64,000 nt of DNA from Actinomycetes bacterium. GTDB lineage: Bacteria > Actinomycetota > Actinomycetes > Streptosporangiales > Streptosporangiaceae. The DNA lies in contig JAJYTD010000007.1 in the NCBI GenBank assembly GCA_021793235.1, positions 62,001 through 126,000 of the forward strand, written 5' to 3'. The notes beneath the pieces were generated by a model. It was not told where the DNA came from. It did not search any database and worked only from the letters and a program-made list of their open reading frames with translations. Of the stretch, positions 9,222-17,324 are shown in pieces. The number at the start of each line of letters is the position of its first letter. The stretch's first letter is position 1. Both the position numbers and the translations under genes were made by a program.

Positions 9222-10595
9222 ATGGACGAGGACCACCCCATCGCCACGGAGCGCGGCTCCGCAGGCAAACCCGCCAGGCCCACCCGGCGCCGGTTCCTGC
9301 GCGGGTTGCTGGCGGTGGGCGGCCTCGGACTCATCAGCGCCGCCGGGGGCATCACCCACTACCTCGCCACGCTCTACGGCGCTGGGGAGCCACAGCGTGG
9401 GCACCTGGTCCTGACCGGGGCCAGGGTGCTCGCCGGGGAGGGCCTGGAGCCGCGCGGCGGCACGGCAGTACTGGTGTCCGATGGCATGATCGCCGAGGTC
9501 GCCGACGAGGACGACCTCGTCATCCCGGAAGGTGCCGAGGTCGTGGACCTGAGCGGCCACACCCTGCTGCCCGGGTTGATCGATCTCCACGTGCACATGG
9601 GTTTCCCGCAACTGGAGCGGGGCGAGGAGATGGGCCCGGCGCAAATGCCGGGATACGTCTACGACATAGCGCGCTACGCCCCCTCTGCCCGCCGCGCTTT
9701 CCTCGACCACGGCGTCACCACGGTGCGCAGCCTCGGCGACGAGTACGCATGGGTCATGGAGATGCGGCGGATGCTCCAGGAGGGCGAGTTGGAGGGGCCG
9801 CGCCTGTTCGCCGCGGGCCCCACATTCACCACGCCTGGTGGGCACCCGATCGTCACCTTCGGAGTCGAGAAGGATTCGGACACCGTCCGAATCCCTGCCA
9901 CGCCCGAGGAGGCCCGCCGCATTGTGCGTGCCCTGGCCACCGGCGACGATCCGGTGGACCTCATCAAGGTGGTGCAGGAGCGGGGAGATCCGGCGCGCCT
10001 CCAGATGGACCCCATCCCCACCGAGGTCTTGGCGGCAATTGTGACCGAGGCGCATGAGCACGGCCGCACCGTCACCGCACACTGGGGCACCCAGGAGGAC
10101 CTGGCCGAGGTGCTCGCCGCGGGGGTGGACGGGGTAGAGCACCTAGAGGCGCGGGGCGTGCTGGAGGGCTGGCCCGATGACCTCCTGGCTTTGCTGGTGG
10201 AGCGCGGCGTCGCGGTCGCGCCCACGCTGGCGGTCACGGAGGCGGCGATCTCGCCAGAAAAGCACGAGCGGCTCAGGGAGCGGCTCGGGGAGGTGCACGC
10301 CGCCGGGGGCCGCATCGTGGCCAGCAGTGACGCGGCCATACCGGGGGTGCCCTTCGGTGGTGGCCTGCACCGGGAGGTGGAGTTGCTGGCCGACAGCGGG
10401 CTGGGGCCGCGCGCGGCGCTGGTGGCGGCCACCAGCGAGGCGGCTAAGGTGCTGGGCACCGACGAGATCGGTGCCATCGCACCTGGGCGGGCGGCGGACC
10501 TGGTGGCAGTGCGGGGCGACCCGCTGGAGAACATCGAACGGATCCGCGACGTGTCCACGGTCTTCCGGGACGGGCGGCTGGTGGTAGAACGGTGA
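9222..10595 (+). CDS. Tat-exported amidohydrolase (imidazolonepropionase/prolidase-like)
   Basis: A 457-aa metal-dependent hydrolase. The N-terminus has a twin-arginine signal (TRRRFLRGLLAVGG, residues 21-34), so it should be exported folded. The metal-binding LHVHM motif lies near residues 122-126, the likely carboxylated Lys in DLIKVVQE near 248, and His residues in TAHWGT and GVEHLEARG. A catalytic-type Asp is in ASSDAAIPGVPFGGGLH near 368. The set matches the subgroup that hydrolyses dipeptides or related amides; the exact substrate cannot be read. GGGAGG precedes the ATG. Three bases separate it from the TetR gene. Confidence 0.85.
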   Translation: MDEDHPIATERGSAGKPARPTRRRFLRGLLAVGGLGLISAAGGITHYLATLYGAGEPQRGHLVLTGARVLAGEGLEPRGGTAVLVSDGMIAEVADEDDLVIPEGAEVVDLSGHTLLPGLIDLHVHMGFPQLERGEEMGPAQMPGYVYDIARYAPSARRAFLDHGVTTVRSLGDEYAWVMEMRRMLQEGELEGPRLFAAGPTFTTPGGHPIVTFGVEKDSDTVRIPATPEEARRIVRALATGDDPVDLIKVVQERGDPARLQMDPIPTEVLAAIVTEAHEHGRTVTAHWGTQEDLAEVLAAGVDGVEHLEARGVLEGWPDDLLALLVERGVAVAPTLAVTEAAISPEKHERLRERLGEVHAAGGRIVASSDAAIPGVPFGGGLHREVELLADSGLGPRAALVAATSEAAKVLGTDEIGAIAPGRAADLVAVRGDPLENIERIRDVSTVFRDGRLVVER

Positions 10596-10598
10596 CCC

Positions 10599-11201
10599 AT
10601 GCGCAAGGTTGATCCGGCTCTGCACCGGGCCAAGCGCCGCCAGATCATGGACGCCGCGGCCCCACTGTTCGCCGCTCAGGGCTTCGACGGCACCTCCGTC
10701 GCCGAGATCCGTAAGGCGGCCGGCATCAGTTCGGGTGCGCTGTTCCACTACTTCCCCAGCAAGCGCGCGATCTTCGCCGCCATCCTCACTGACGAGGAGG
10801 GCGACAACTCCGAGAAGATCGCTGCGGCACGGGCCGGCGACGACCCGTGGGGCGCCCTGCTGGAACTGGTGGAGCACCTCGCCGCGCCGGCCGCCAACCC
10901 GGTCGCGCCCAACCTGGTGCTGGAAGGGCTCCTCCAGTCCCATCGCGATCCCGAGCTGGCCGCGCTACTGGAGCGCGACAGCCAGACCGAGCACGACACC
11001 ATGGTCTTGCTCCTGGCCCGAGCCGCTGAGGCGGGCCAGGTGGAGCTCCCCCTGGACACGGAGGAGACCGCCTCCTGGATCCAGACGCTGATCGGCTCCC
11101 TCTTCCTGCGCGCGGCCACCGAGACGGGGTTCGACGCCGCCGAACAGGTCCGGAACCTGCGTCTCCTCATCACCCGGTTCGTGCGCGGCGCAGAGGACTA
11201 G
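10599..11201 (+). CDS. TetR/AcrR family regulator
   Basis: A 200-aa repressor-type protein. The N-terminal helix-turn-helix (residues 15-60) reads AAPLFAAQGFDGTSVAEIRK, then AGISSGALFHYFPSKRAIF. The all-helical C-terminal part would bind an unknown ligand. It is co-transcribed with the amidohydrolase and probably binds the dyad at 9176-9201. A substrate or product of the amidohydrolase is the natural candidate inducer. Confidence 0.9.
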   Translation: MRKVDPALHRAKRRQIMDAAAPLFAAQGFDGTSVAEIRKAAGISSGALFHYFPSKRAIFAAILTDEEGDNSEKIAAARAGDDPWGALLELVEHLAAPAANPVAPNLVLEGLLQSHRDPELAALLERDSQTEHDTMVLLLARAAEAGQVELPLDTEETASWIQTLIGSLFLRAATETGFDAAEQVRNLRLLITRFVRGAED

Positions 11202-11301
11202 AAGCCAAGGGGGTGGGACCAGGAGGCCATCGATCGTGAACTTTCTACCGGAATCCGCGCTCACAGCGGCAATAAGAGCACGGCGGATACATAGAACGCG
11301 G

Positions 11302-12123
11302 CTACCGCCGCCCCACCCCCGCATAGAACCAGTACCGTTCCGGCTGGGGAATCGGCAGCGGCGGACGCCACTGCGAGACCAGGGTCAGCCCGGGGTCGAG
11401 CAGCTCGTATCCCTCGAAGAACCGCAGCACCTGCTCGCGGGTCCGCGGGGTGCCCTTGCCCGCTGTGCGCTGGTAGGCCTCTGCCACCTTGCCCACGGTC
11501 TCGCCGACCGTGTCGGAGGTGGCGTGGCTGATCGCCAGGTAGGATCCCGGCACACTGACCTCACGCAGCGCGGCCATCGTCGCCCACGGATCGTCCTCAT
11601 CCGGCACGAAGTGCAGGGTGGCCACACTCAAGATCCCCACGGGCCGCGACCAGTCGATGAACGAGCCCACATGGGGGTTGTCGATGATGGCCGCCGGGTC
11701 ACGCAGGTCCGCGGTCACCACGGTGGTCAGGGGGTTGTCGGCGAGAATCGCCTGGCCGTGCACCAGCACAATGGGGTCGTTGTCGATATAGACGGTGCGG
11801 GCATCGGGGTTGACCCCCTGAGCCACCTGGTGCACGTTCTCCGCGGTCGGCATTCCCGACCCCACATCCAGGAACTGGTCGATGCCGGCTTCTGCCATCA
11901 GCCGTGTCGCCCGGACCACGAACGCCCGGTTCTCCCGCACAAGGCTGAGCACGTCCGGATCGGCCACCATGACCTGGGCCACCGCCTCGCGGTCAACGGC
12001 GTAGTTGTCCTTGCCGCCGAGCATGTAGTCGTACATGCGTGCGACACTCGCCCGGTTCATGTCGAGTCCGTGCGCCTCATAAGCCGCGGCCAAACCCGGC
12101 CGCATCAACTGCGAATCACTCAT
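11302..12123 (-). CDS. SAM-dependent methyltransferase, SAV2177/DUF574 family
   Basis: A 273-aa protein with the actinomycete-specific DUF574 pattern: RMYDYMLGGKDNYAVDREAV near residues 29-48, then the SAM-binding FLDVGSGMPTAENVHQV near 86-102, TVYIDNDPIVL, and WATMAALREVSVPGSYLAIS. The C-terminal RYWFYAGVGRR is also typical. These enzymes are numerous in streptomycetes and relatives; substrates are mostly unknown. The ATG at 12123 gives the usual family length but has no Shine-Dalgarno, so it may be leaderless. The TetR gene converges on it. Confidence 0.9.
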   Translation of the reverse strand: MSDSQLMRPGLAAAYEAHGLDMNRASVARMYDYMLGGKDNYAVDREAVAQVMVADPDVLSLVRENRAFVVRATRLMAEAGIDQFLDVGSGMPTAENVHQVAQGVNPDARTVYIDNDPIVLVHGQAILADNPLTTVVTADLRDPAAIIDNPHVGSFIDWSRPVGILSVATLHFVPDEDDPWATMAALREVSVPGSYLAISHATSDTVGETVGKVAEAYQRTAGKGTPRTREQVLRFFEGYELLDPGLTLVSQWRPPLPIPQPERYWFYAGVGRR

Positions 12124-12604
12124 GCAGTGAACTTTACGAGCGGAATACCCCCAATCAGTACGTTCGAGGAACCCGAATGGACCGATTTCCATCGCTGCGG
12201 GACCCACCGAATCAGCGGTGCCACCGTTCTCCCTGGTCAACGGTGTACGAACAGCGTGTCGGCGCCGCTGGAAAATACCGACACAAAAAGAGCCGATCCA
12301 CTAATCGACAAAAAGCGAAGTATGTCGCTTTCGTCGTTGTGTGGGCGGCCTCGTAATGGCCATGGACATCGGCCGTGGCGACGTTGGACATGGCAGAGCA
12401 CCCGCCGCTGTACGTGCCGGGCACGGCGAAACTCCGAGACCGGAAACCGCCGGGTCTTGCCCGCGAAACCGCGGGCTCGCGGCCGTCCGTACCGTCCGTT
12501 ACGCCCGGCGCAGAACAGGCCGCCGTACATGGCGGGGGTGATCGCGCCCGGTAGCGGATGGGCCGAGCGCCGGTGCGCCGGTGAGGACCGCGCGCAGCTC
12601 TCCT
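12124..12604. other. Gene-free stretch between methyltransferase and OmpA lipoprotein
   Basis: I find no convincing coding sequence here. Bases 12270-12345 are AT-richer than their surroundings and include a 7-bp inverted repeat, AAAGCGA (12312-12318) and TCGCTTT (12325-12331), with a 6-base loop. The methyltransferase promoter should lie in the first 200 bases. The hairpin could end the minus-strand lipoprotein transcript, although it is some 275 bases past that stop. Confidence 0.35.
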
Positions 12605-14209
12605 CTAGTGGGCGATCGCCACATTCTCCATGGTCCCGACCTCGCCGATGGTGACGTCGGTGACGGTACTTCCAGGGATTATCGGCAGCAGCGCATAGTA
12701 CTCTCTAGTCTCCTCCGGCCCCAACTGGGTAGATCCCATGTTGATCCCCGATGTAGAGCTGCACAGACAGTACGGCTTGTCTGCGGCCCGCCCATCCGTG
12801 TCCAGACTCTCCACCCGCAAGGGGTGAGCGCTGCGCCCGCCGTCCGGATCATCGAGCGTGACAGCGTGCGTGGCGTGGTAGCGGAACTCCATCCAGCGTT
12901 CCGAGACCATGTCGAGTCCGATCCGAGTCTTCTTGTCGTTGGGGTTGGTGGCCTTGTAGGACAGCAGTACGGTGCTGGGTGTCAGGGTACGCAGGTCGGT
13001 GAGGGCCACCTCGACCTCGGCTTCGGAGTCGAAGGCGTCGCCGGAAGGCCCGGTCAGGCTGGCCTCGGTGGCGGGTGTCCCCTCGCCCTGGGCCGGCTCC
13101 GCGTCCTCTCCATTCTCGGTGTCCCCGGTTTCCTCGGTGTCCGTGGACTCGGTAGGGGTACCGCGCGGCACACTGATCGTGACTCGACGGTTACGCGCAC
13201 GCCCGTCCTCGTCGCTGTTGCTGGCGATCGGCTCGTCGGAACCGTATCCCTTGGTTTCGAAATCGATGTCGGAGTCGATCAGCTCCTCCAGCGCGTCCCG
13301 CACCGACTCCGCCCGAGCCTCTGACAGCGGGTCGTTGATCTCGTCGTCGCCGGAACTGTCGGCGTGTCCCTCGACCATGACCTCGGTCGCGCCCATGTCC
13401 TCGATCTGCTGGGCGGCATCAGCGATCAGCTCATCCGCCTCATCGGTGAGCTCTGACTCCTCCAGTTCGAACAGCACGTCCGTGGAGAGGTTGATGTCGG
13501 TGGTCTCCTTGTCCTCGATCACCGTCTCCTGGTCGGACTCGATCACCGATTCCAGCTCCGCCTGCTCCGGCTCGGCCTCGGGCTCATCCTGGGGCGTGGT
13601 GTAGTCCACCCCTTCGGGCGGGCCGCCCTGGATCGGGACGTCCACGAACGGCAACGCGATGTGACTGATGAGGGTCAGCTCTTCGACATGCTCCGGTGGT
13701 GCCGCTAGGACGGCGTAGCCCTCCCAGGTGTCCCCTTCGGAAGAGAGGTAGGCATCACTACCTGTCGAGCTGCACAGGCAGCTCCGGTCCTTGAGGTGGT
13801 AGGGCTTGTGCAGAATGCGCCCCTCAGGGTCGAGCCAGGCGATGCCGGAGAAGTAGTTCCAGGGGTAGTCGTTGTCGGTGTTGCCCGACTCACCGAACCC
13901 GTCTGCGAGGTGCGAGCTCAGGTGGAGGTCGTTTCCCGCCTCGTTGGTCACAACTAGATAGGCGACCATGTGGTCGTCGACCCGATGCAGGCTCACCTCC
14001 GCCTTGCCACCGGGCAGCTCCCAGGAGTTGGTCGGCCTGGTATCGATCGAGTCCGGTGGCGTATCGCTCTCCTGTGCCTTTTCTTCTCCGGCACCTTCAC
14101 TTGGGTTCTCATCCCCTTTTCCGGGGAGGAGGCCGCATCCGGCGACGAGAGTCAGTGACACGGTCGCAAGGGCAAGGGTAGGCAGCGGTGTCCACCGCGG
14201 TCGTGGCAT
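12605..14209 (-). CDS. Lipoprotein with central OmpA/peptidoglycan-binding domain and flanking repeats
   Basis: A 534-aa surface lipoprotein. The signal peptide ends in the lipobox LVAGC (Cys near residue 25). An acidic linker follows, then a beta-type domain (about 45-200), an acidic stretch, and the OmpA domain (about 243-350) with VEGHADSSGD and GRARNRRVTISV, which bind peptidoglycan in the family. A second beta-type domain fills about 385-534. The two flanking domains share KP...CLCSST (near 141 and 478), so they look like an internal duplication. It is probably anchored to the membrane and wall. A paralog with the same architecture lies at 42748-44331. Confidence 0.85.
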   Translation of the reverse strand: MPRPRWTPLPTLALATVSLTLVAGCGLLPGKGDENPSEGAGEEKAQESDTPPDSIDTRPTNSWELPGGKAEVSLHRVDDHMVAYLVVTNEAGNDLHLSSHLADGFGESGNTDNDYPWNYFSGIAWLDPEGRILHKPYHLKDRSCLCSSTGSDAYLSSEGDTWEGYAVLAAPPEHVEELTLISHIALPFVDVPIQGGPPEGVDYTTPQDEPEAEPEQAELESVIESDQETVIEDKETTDINLSTDVLFELEESELTDEADELIADAAQQIEDMGATEVMVEGHADSSGDDEINDPLSEARAESVRDALEELIDSDIDFETKGYGSDEPIASNSDEDGRARNRRVTISVPRGTPTESTDTEETGDTENGEDAEPAQGEGTPATEASLTGPSGDAFDSEAEVEVALTDLRTLTPSTVLLSYKATNPNDKKTRIGLDMVSERWMEFRYHATHAVTLDDPDGGRSAHPLRVESLDTDGRAADKPYCLCSSTSGINMGSTQLGPEETREYYALLPIIPGSTVTDVTIGEVGTMENVAIAH

Positions 14210-14494
14210 CAGAGTTCACTTTCCGGATGGATTTTCGAGAGGATTCAATTATCGGACCGGAGCATACATCCGAACCGCTCTCCTGCTGTATGGGATTCCT
14301 GCTCCTTGGTTTCTGTTCCGATGTACTGCGGCCTGGTGCCCGGATCCCAGCGGCCGACGGTGAGAGCGGTGCTGCTTCCCGCACTTCCCAAACAGGCACG
14401 ATCGGCCTGCCGTGCGTGTCAAAACCTGGCTTAGGGATGGACAGCAGCAAAAATGGGCACAGGTCACCCTCGTATCCGAGGTAGGAGCACCACG
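14210..14494. promoter_or_regulatory. Divergent promoter region, OmpA lipoprotein / C39-like peptidase
   Basis: These 285 bases separate two divergent secreted-protein genes and must hold both promoters. AT-richer patches lie around 14220-14255. I cannot assign -10/-35 elements with confidence. No gene is seen in it. Confidence 0.4.
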
Positions 14495-15865
14495 ATGTCC
14501 GCAGACGTCACTCGCCGGAGCGTTGCCACACTCATGGGTGCCACACTCACCGGCATCGCCCTCGGGCCGGCCGCCCCGGCCATTGCCGAAGGCCCAAAGC
14601 CGCGTGGCCGCCGCCAGGCCGATGACCCACGCGTGCAGTACCGTTCCTGGGTGTCGGCCGCCGATTGGGAATCCGGTGCGGCCGACGGCGTCCGGGTGCG
14701 GACCGGTGCCGTGCCCGCGATCGAGATCCGTGAGCCGTCCGGGACCCGCGAGTACACCGACCCGCACACCGGCCGAACCCGCGCCTGGGAGACCTCGACC
14801 TGGACCTCGCCGGCCCACTCCCTGGACTTCGGCGCCGATGAACTGATCGCATCGTGGAACGCGAAGACCCCGCCCGGTACCTGGATCGAGGTGGCGCTAC
14901 GCGCGCACTACAGCGAGGGCGGAGACACCCCCTGGTATGTGCTCGGCCGCTGGGCTTCCGGCGACGCCGACATCAAGCGGATGTCGGTGAGCGGGCAGCG
15001 GGACGGCCAAAGCGAGATCGCCACGGACACGTTGCTGATCTCGGACAAGGACGGCAGAGCCCGGTTCACCGGCTACCGGATCCGAGTGACCCTGCTACGG
15101 GCGCAGGACTCCTCGGCGACGCCTTCGGTCGTACGGGTCGGCGCGATGGCCTCGGCGGTCCCTGACCGCTTCACCGTCCCGGCTTCGCAACCGGGAGTGG
15201 GGCGCGGTATCGAACTGCGCGTTCCGCGCTACTCCCAGAACACCCACGCCGGTGACTACCCGGAATACGACAACGGGGGTGAGGCGTGGTGCAGCCCCAC
15301 TTCCAGCCAGATGGTCCTGGAGTATTACGGGCGCACGCCCACCGAGGAGGACCTGGACTGGGTGGAGCCGCCGGACCACCCCGATCCGAGTGTCGACCAC
15401 GCCGCCCGGTTCACCTACGACTACACCTACGAAGGATGCGGCAACTGGCCGTTCAACGCGGCCTACGCGGCGACATACCAGGACATGGGTGCGGTGGTGA
15501 CCCGGCTCGGTTCGCTGACCGACGCGGAGAAACTGATAGCGGCCGGTATACCCGTTATCACCTCCCAGTCTTTTGCGGAGCGCGAACTGGACGGTGCGGG
15601 CTACGGGACCGAGGGGCACCTGATGGTGCTCATCGGCTTCACCGAGGACGGCGACGTCATCGCCAACGACCCCGCCTCCCCCTCCAATGAAGCGGTCCGG
15701 CGGGTCTACCCGCGTCGGCAGTTCGAGAACATCTGGCTGCGCACCGAACGGAGACCGGCCGACGGTTCGACCGCTTCGGGCAGCGGAGGTGTCTGCTACC
15801 TCTACTTCCCCGATGAACCGGGATCAGACCGGAGCCGGGCGCTGCGGGAACTCGGGATCCGCTGA
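14495..15865 (+). CDS. Secreted C39-like cysteine peptidase
   Basis: A 456-aa exported protein. The N-terminus is signal-like with a twin Arg (TRRSVATLMG) and ends near APAIAEG, so Tat export is possible. Residues about 45-245 form a beta-rich N-terminal domain of unknown role. The papain-like peptidase_C39_2 domain follows with catalytic Cys about 266 in EAWCSPTS, His about 375 in GTEGHLMVLIGF and Asp about 392 in IANDPAS. The ATG at 14495 follows GTAGGAG by 7 bases. It is monocistronic and convergent with the flavodoxin gene. Target peptide unknown. Confidence 0.87.
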   Translation: MSADVTRRSVATLMGATLTGIALGPAAPAIAEGPKPRGRRQADDPRVQYRSWVSAADWESGAADGVRVRTGAVPAIEIREPSGTREYTDPHTGRTRAWETSTWTSPAHSLDFGADELIASWNAKTPPGTWIEVALRAHYSEGGDTPWYVLGRWASGDADIKRMSVSGQRDGQSEIATDTLLISDKDGRARFTGYRIRVTLLRAQDSSATPSVVRVGAMASAVPDRFTVPASQPGVGRGIELRVPRYSQNTHAGDYPEYDNGGEAWCSPTSSQMVLEYYGRTPTEEDLDWVEPPDHPDPSVDHAARFTYDYTYEGCGNWPFNAAYAATYQDMGAVVTRLGSLTDAEKLIAAGIPVITSQSFAERELDGAGYGTEGHLMVLIGFTEDGDVIANDPASPSNEAVRRVYPRRQFENIWLRTERRPADGSTASGSGGVCYLYFPDEPGSDRSRALRELGIR

Positions 15866-15921
15866 GCGGCCCCGGAACCGCCCCGTCGCCCGTCAACGGA
15901 TCACTGCGCTCGACCAGAACG

Positions 15922-16431
15922 TCAGCGCAGCGGGGAACCGAGATCGGTGGCGATGCTGTCGGCCCAGGCGTCGATCTCCGTCCAGTTGCGGAAGTCGCCG
16001 TAGCGGCCCCGCATCAGGCGGAAGACCAGCCTCCCGAAGAACGGGAGGTGGTCCCGTTCGACGGCGCCGGCCAGGAGGCGGTGCCCGCGAGGACGGAGGG
16101 CCGCCCGGAAGGCGGCGATGGTCGTGGGCTCCCGCGCCCGATCGGCGATCCAGGCGTTCATGGCATGCGCCAGCCCAATGCTGAACAGCCACACCGGCCG
16201 TTCGGCCAGAGCCCCGGTGTTGCGCTCCACGTAGTCGACGGCCGTCGGAAGCCAGGCGGAGTTGTGCACGGCGCTGCCGAGCACGGCCGCGTCGTAGGCG
16301 CCGACGTCCCCGGCCCGGTCCAGGCTGAGCGCTTCCGCCTCGTGGCCGTGCTCGCGAAGCCGCTCCGCCACCCGCACCGCGATCTCCCGGGTGGACCCGT
16401 GCTCGCTCGCATACCCCACCAGAATCCGCAT
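15922..16431 (-). CDS. Flavodoxin domain protein (HemG-like)
   Basis: A 169-aa flavodoxin-fold protein that should bind FMN. The N-terminal ILVGYASEHGSTREIA is the phosphate-binding loop, followed by AAVLGSAVHNSAWLPT and WLFSIGL. Length and the RGRYGDFRNWTEIDAWAD ending resemble the protoporphyrinogen-oxidase-like (HemG) group of flavodoxins often found singly in actinomycetes. The ATG at 16431 follows GGAGG. The physiological partner is unknown. Confidence 0.88.
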   Translation of the reverse strand: MRILVGYASEHGSTREIAVRVAERLREHGHEAEALSLDRAGDVGAYDAAVLGSAVHNSAWLPTAVDYVERNTGALAERPVWLFSIGLAHAMNAWIADRAREPTTIAAFRAALRPRGHRLLAGAVERDHLPFFGRLVFRLMRGRYGDFRNWTEIDAWADSIATDLGSPLR

Positions 16432-16619
16432 GCGGCCTCCTTCTCCTCCTCTCGCCGTTCTCTCGCCGACCGAAGCCGGGGAGCTCACGCAGGCGTCCAA
16501 GGCCACGGCAGATGACCGTCTCCACGGCCGGTCGCTCTACTCCCCGGGCGGACCGGGACCAGACCGGAGATCGCCGCCTGGCTGGTGACCGCCACCGCCC
16601 GCGTGCAGCGGCAGCAGGC

Positions 16620-17057
16620 TCAACCGCGCCCGTAGCGTTCGGCCAAGGCGTCGAGCCCCACGGCGAACACGCCGTCGCCCATTGCGGTCTCGAGCTGCTC
16701 GGCCACATCGTCGGTGGCGTCGAACGCCGCCGTCCAGGTCACCGTGCAGCTCTTCGCGCCCTGCTCGGTGACCTCCAGGGTCGCCTGGTGCCCGGCGATG
16801 GGAAACGGCGGGTCGGGCATCGTGTAGATGAGTCTGCGGGCTGGCTCGTCCCGCTCGACAAGCCGCTCGACGAGCTCGTGGTCCGTCTCCGCTTCGAAGA
16901 CGCGTTCCGTTCCCGGTGCGTTGTAGGGGTCCACGCCGCGCATGGCCGGCGTGGACGTTCCAGGGTGCCATTCGCTGATCGCTGAGAAATCGCCGACGAG
17001 GTCCCAGACCTCTGCCGCTGACGCGTCCAGGTCGACGCTGCGCCGCACTGTTGCCAT
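16620..17057 (-). CDS. SRPBCC (START-like) ligand-binding protein
   Basis: A 145-aa protein of the polyketide cyclase/dehydrase type. It starts ATVRRSVDLDASAAEVWDLV, has the GDFSAISEWHP motif and the strand pattern of a helix-grip fold with a hydrophobic cavity. It probably binds or transforms a small hydrophobic molecule. It shares direction with the flavodoxin gene but is separated from it by about 190 bases, so co-transcription is uncertain. Confidence 0.85.
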   Translation of the reverse strand: MATVRRSVDLDASAAEVWDLVGDFSAISEWHPGTSTPAMRGVDPYNAPGTERVFEAETDHELVERLVERDEPARRLIYTMPDPPFPIAGHQATLEVTEQGAKSCTVTWTAAFDATDDVAEQLETAMGDGVFAVGLDALAERYGRG

Positions 17058-17324
17058 GACTCAGAGTAACCGGTTGGGTAGTAGAACGTCCGCGCACCGG
17101 TTCCGCGTTTCTTCTGCGCTGTTTCCGCCGACGCAGCTGGAACCGCGGGTTTGCGCAGGTCACCAAGGGGCAGTGGCTGCTCAGACAGGCTGGTGCCGTA
17201 GAGCGGTAAGTGAGGCCGGCGACGGGGCCGGACGGTGGCCGCGGCGGCCCCGTCTTGACAAGCGGCTAAAGCCTGCCAAGGCGGTCAGCAGAGGGTCCAA
17301 TCATCCGGGTTGAGGTGTGTCGAA

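Noticed and set aside
12212-12530. Short frames in the gap before the OmpA lipoprotein
   Set aside because: No ribosome sites, no domains, and overlapping frames of equal quality on both strands.
17310-17324. TTG start for the MftD-like gene
   Set aside because: It lacks a ribosome site; the GTG at 17325 has GAGG upstream and fits the family N-terminus.
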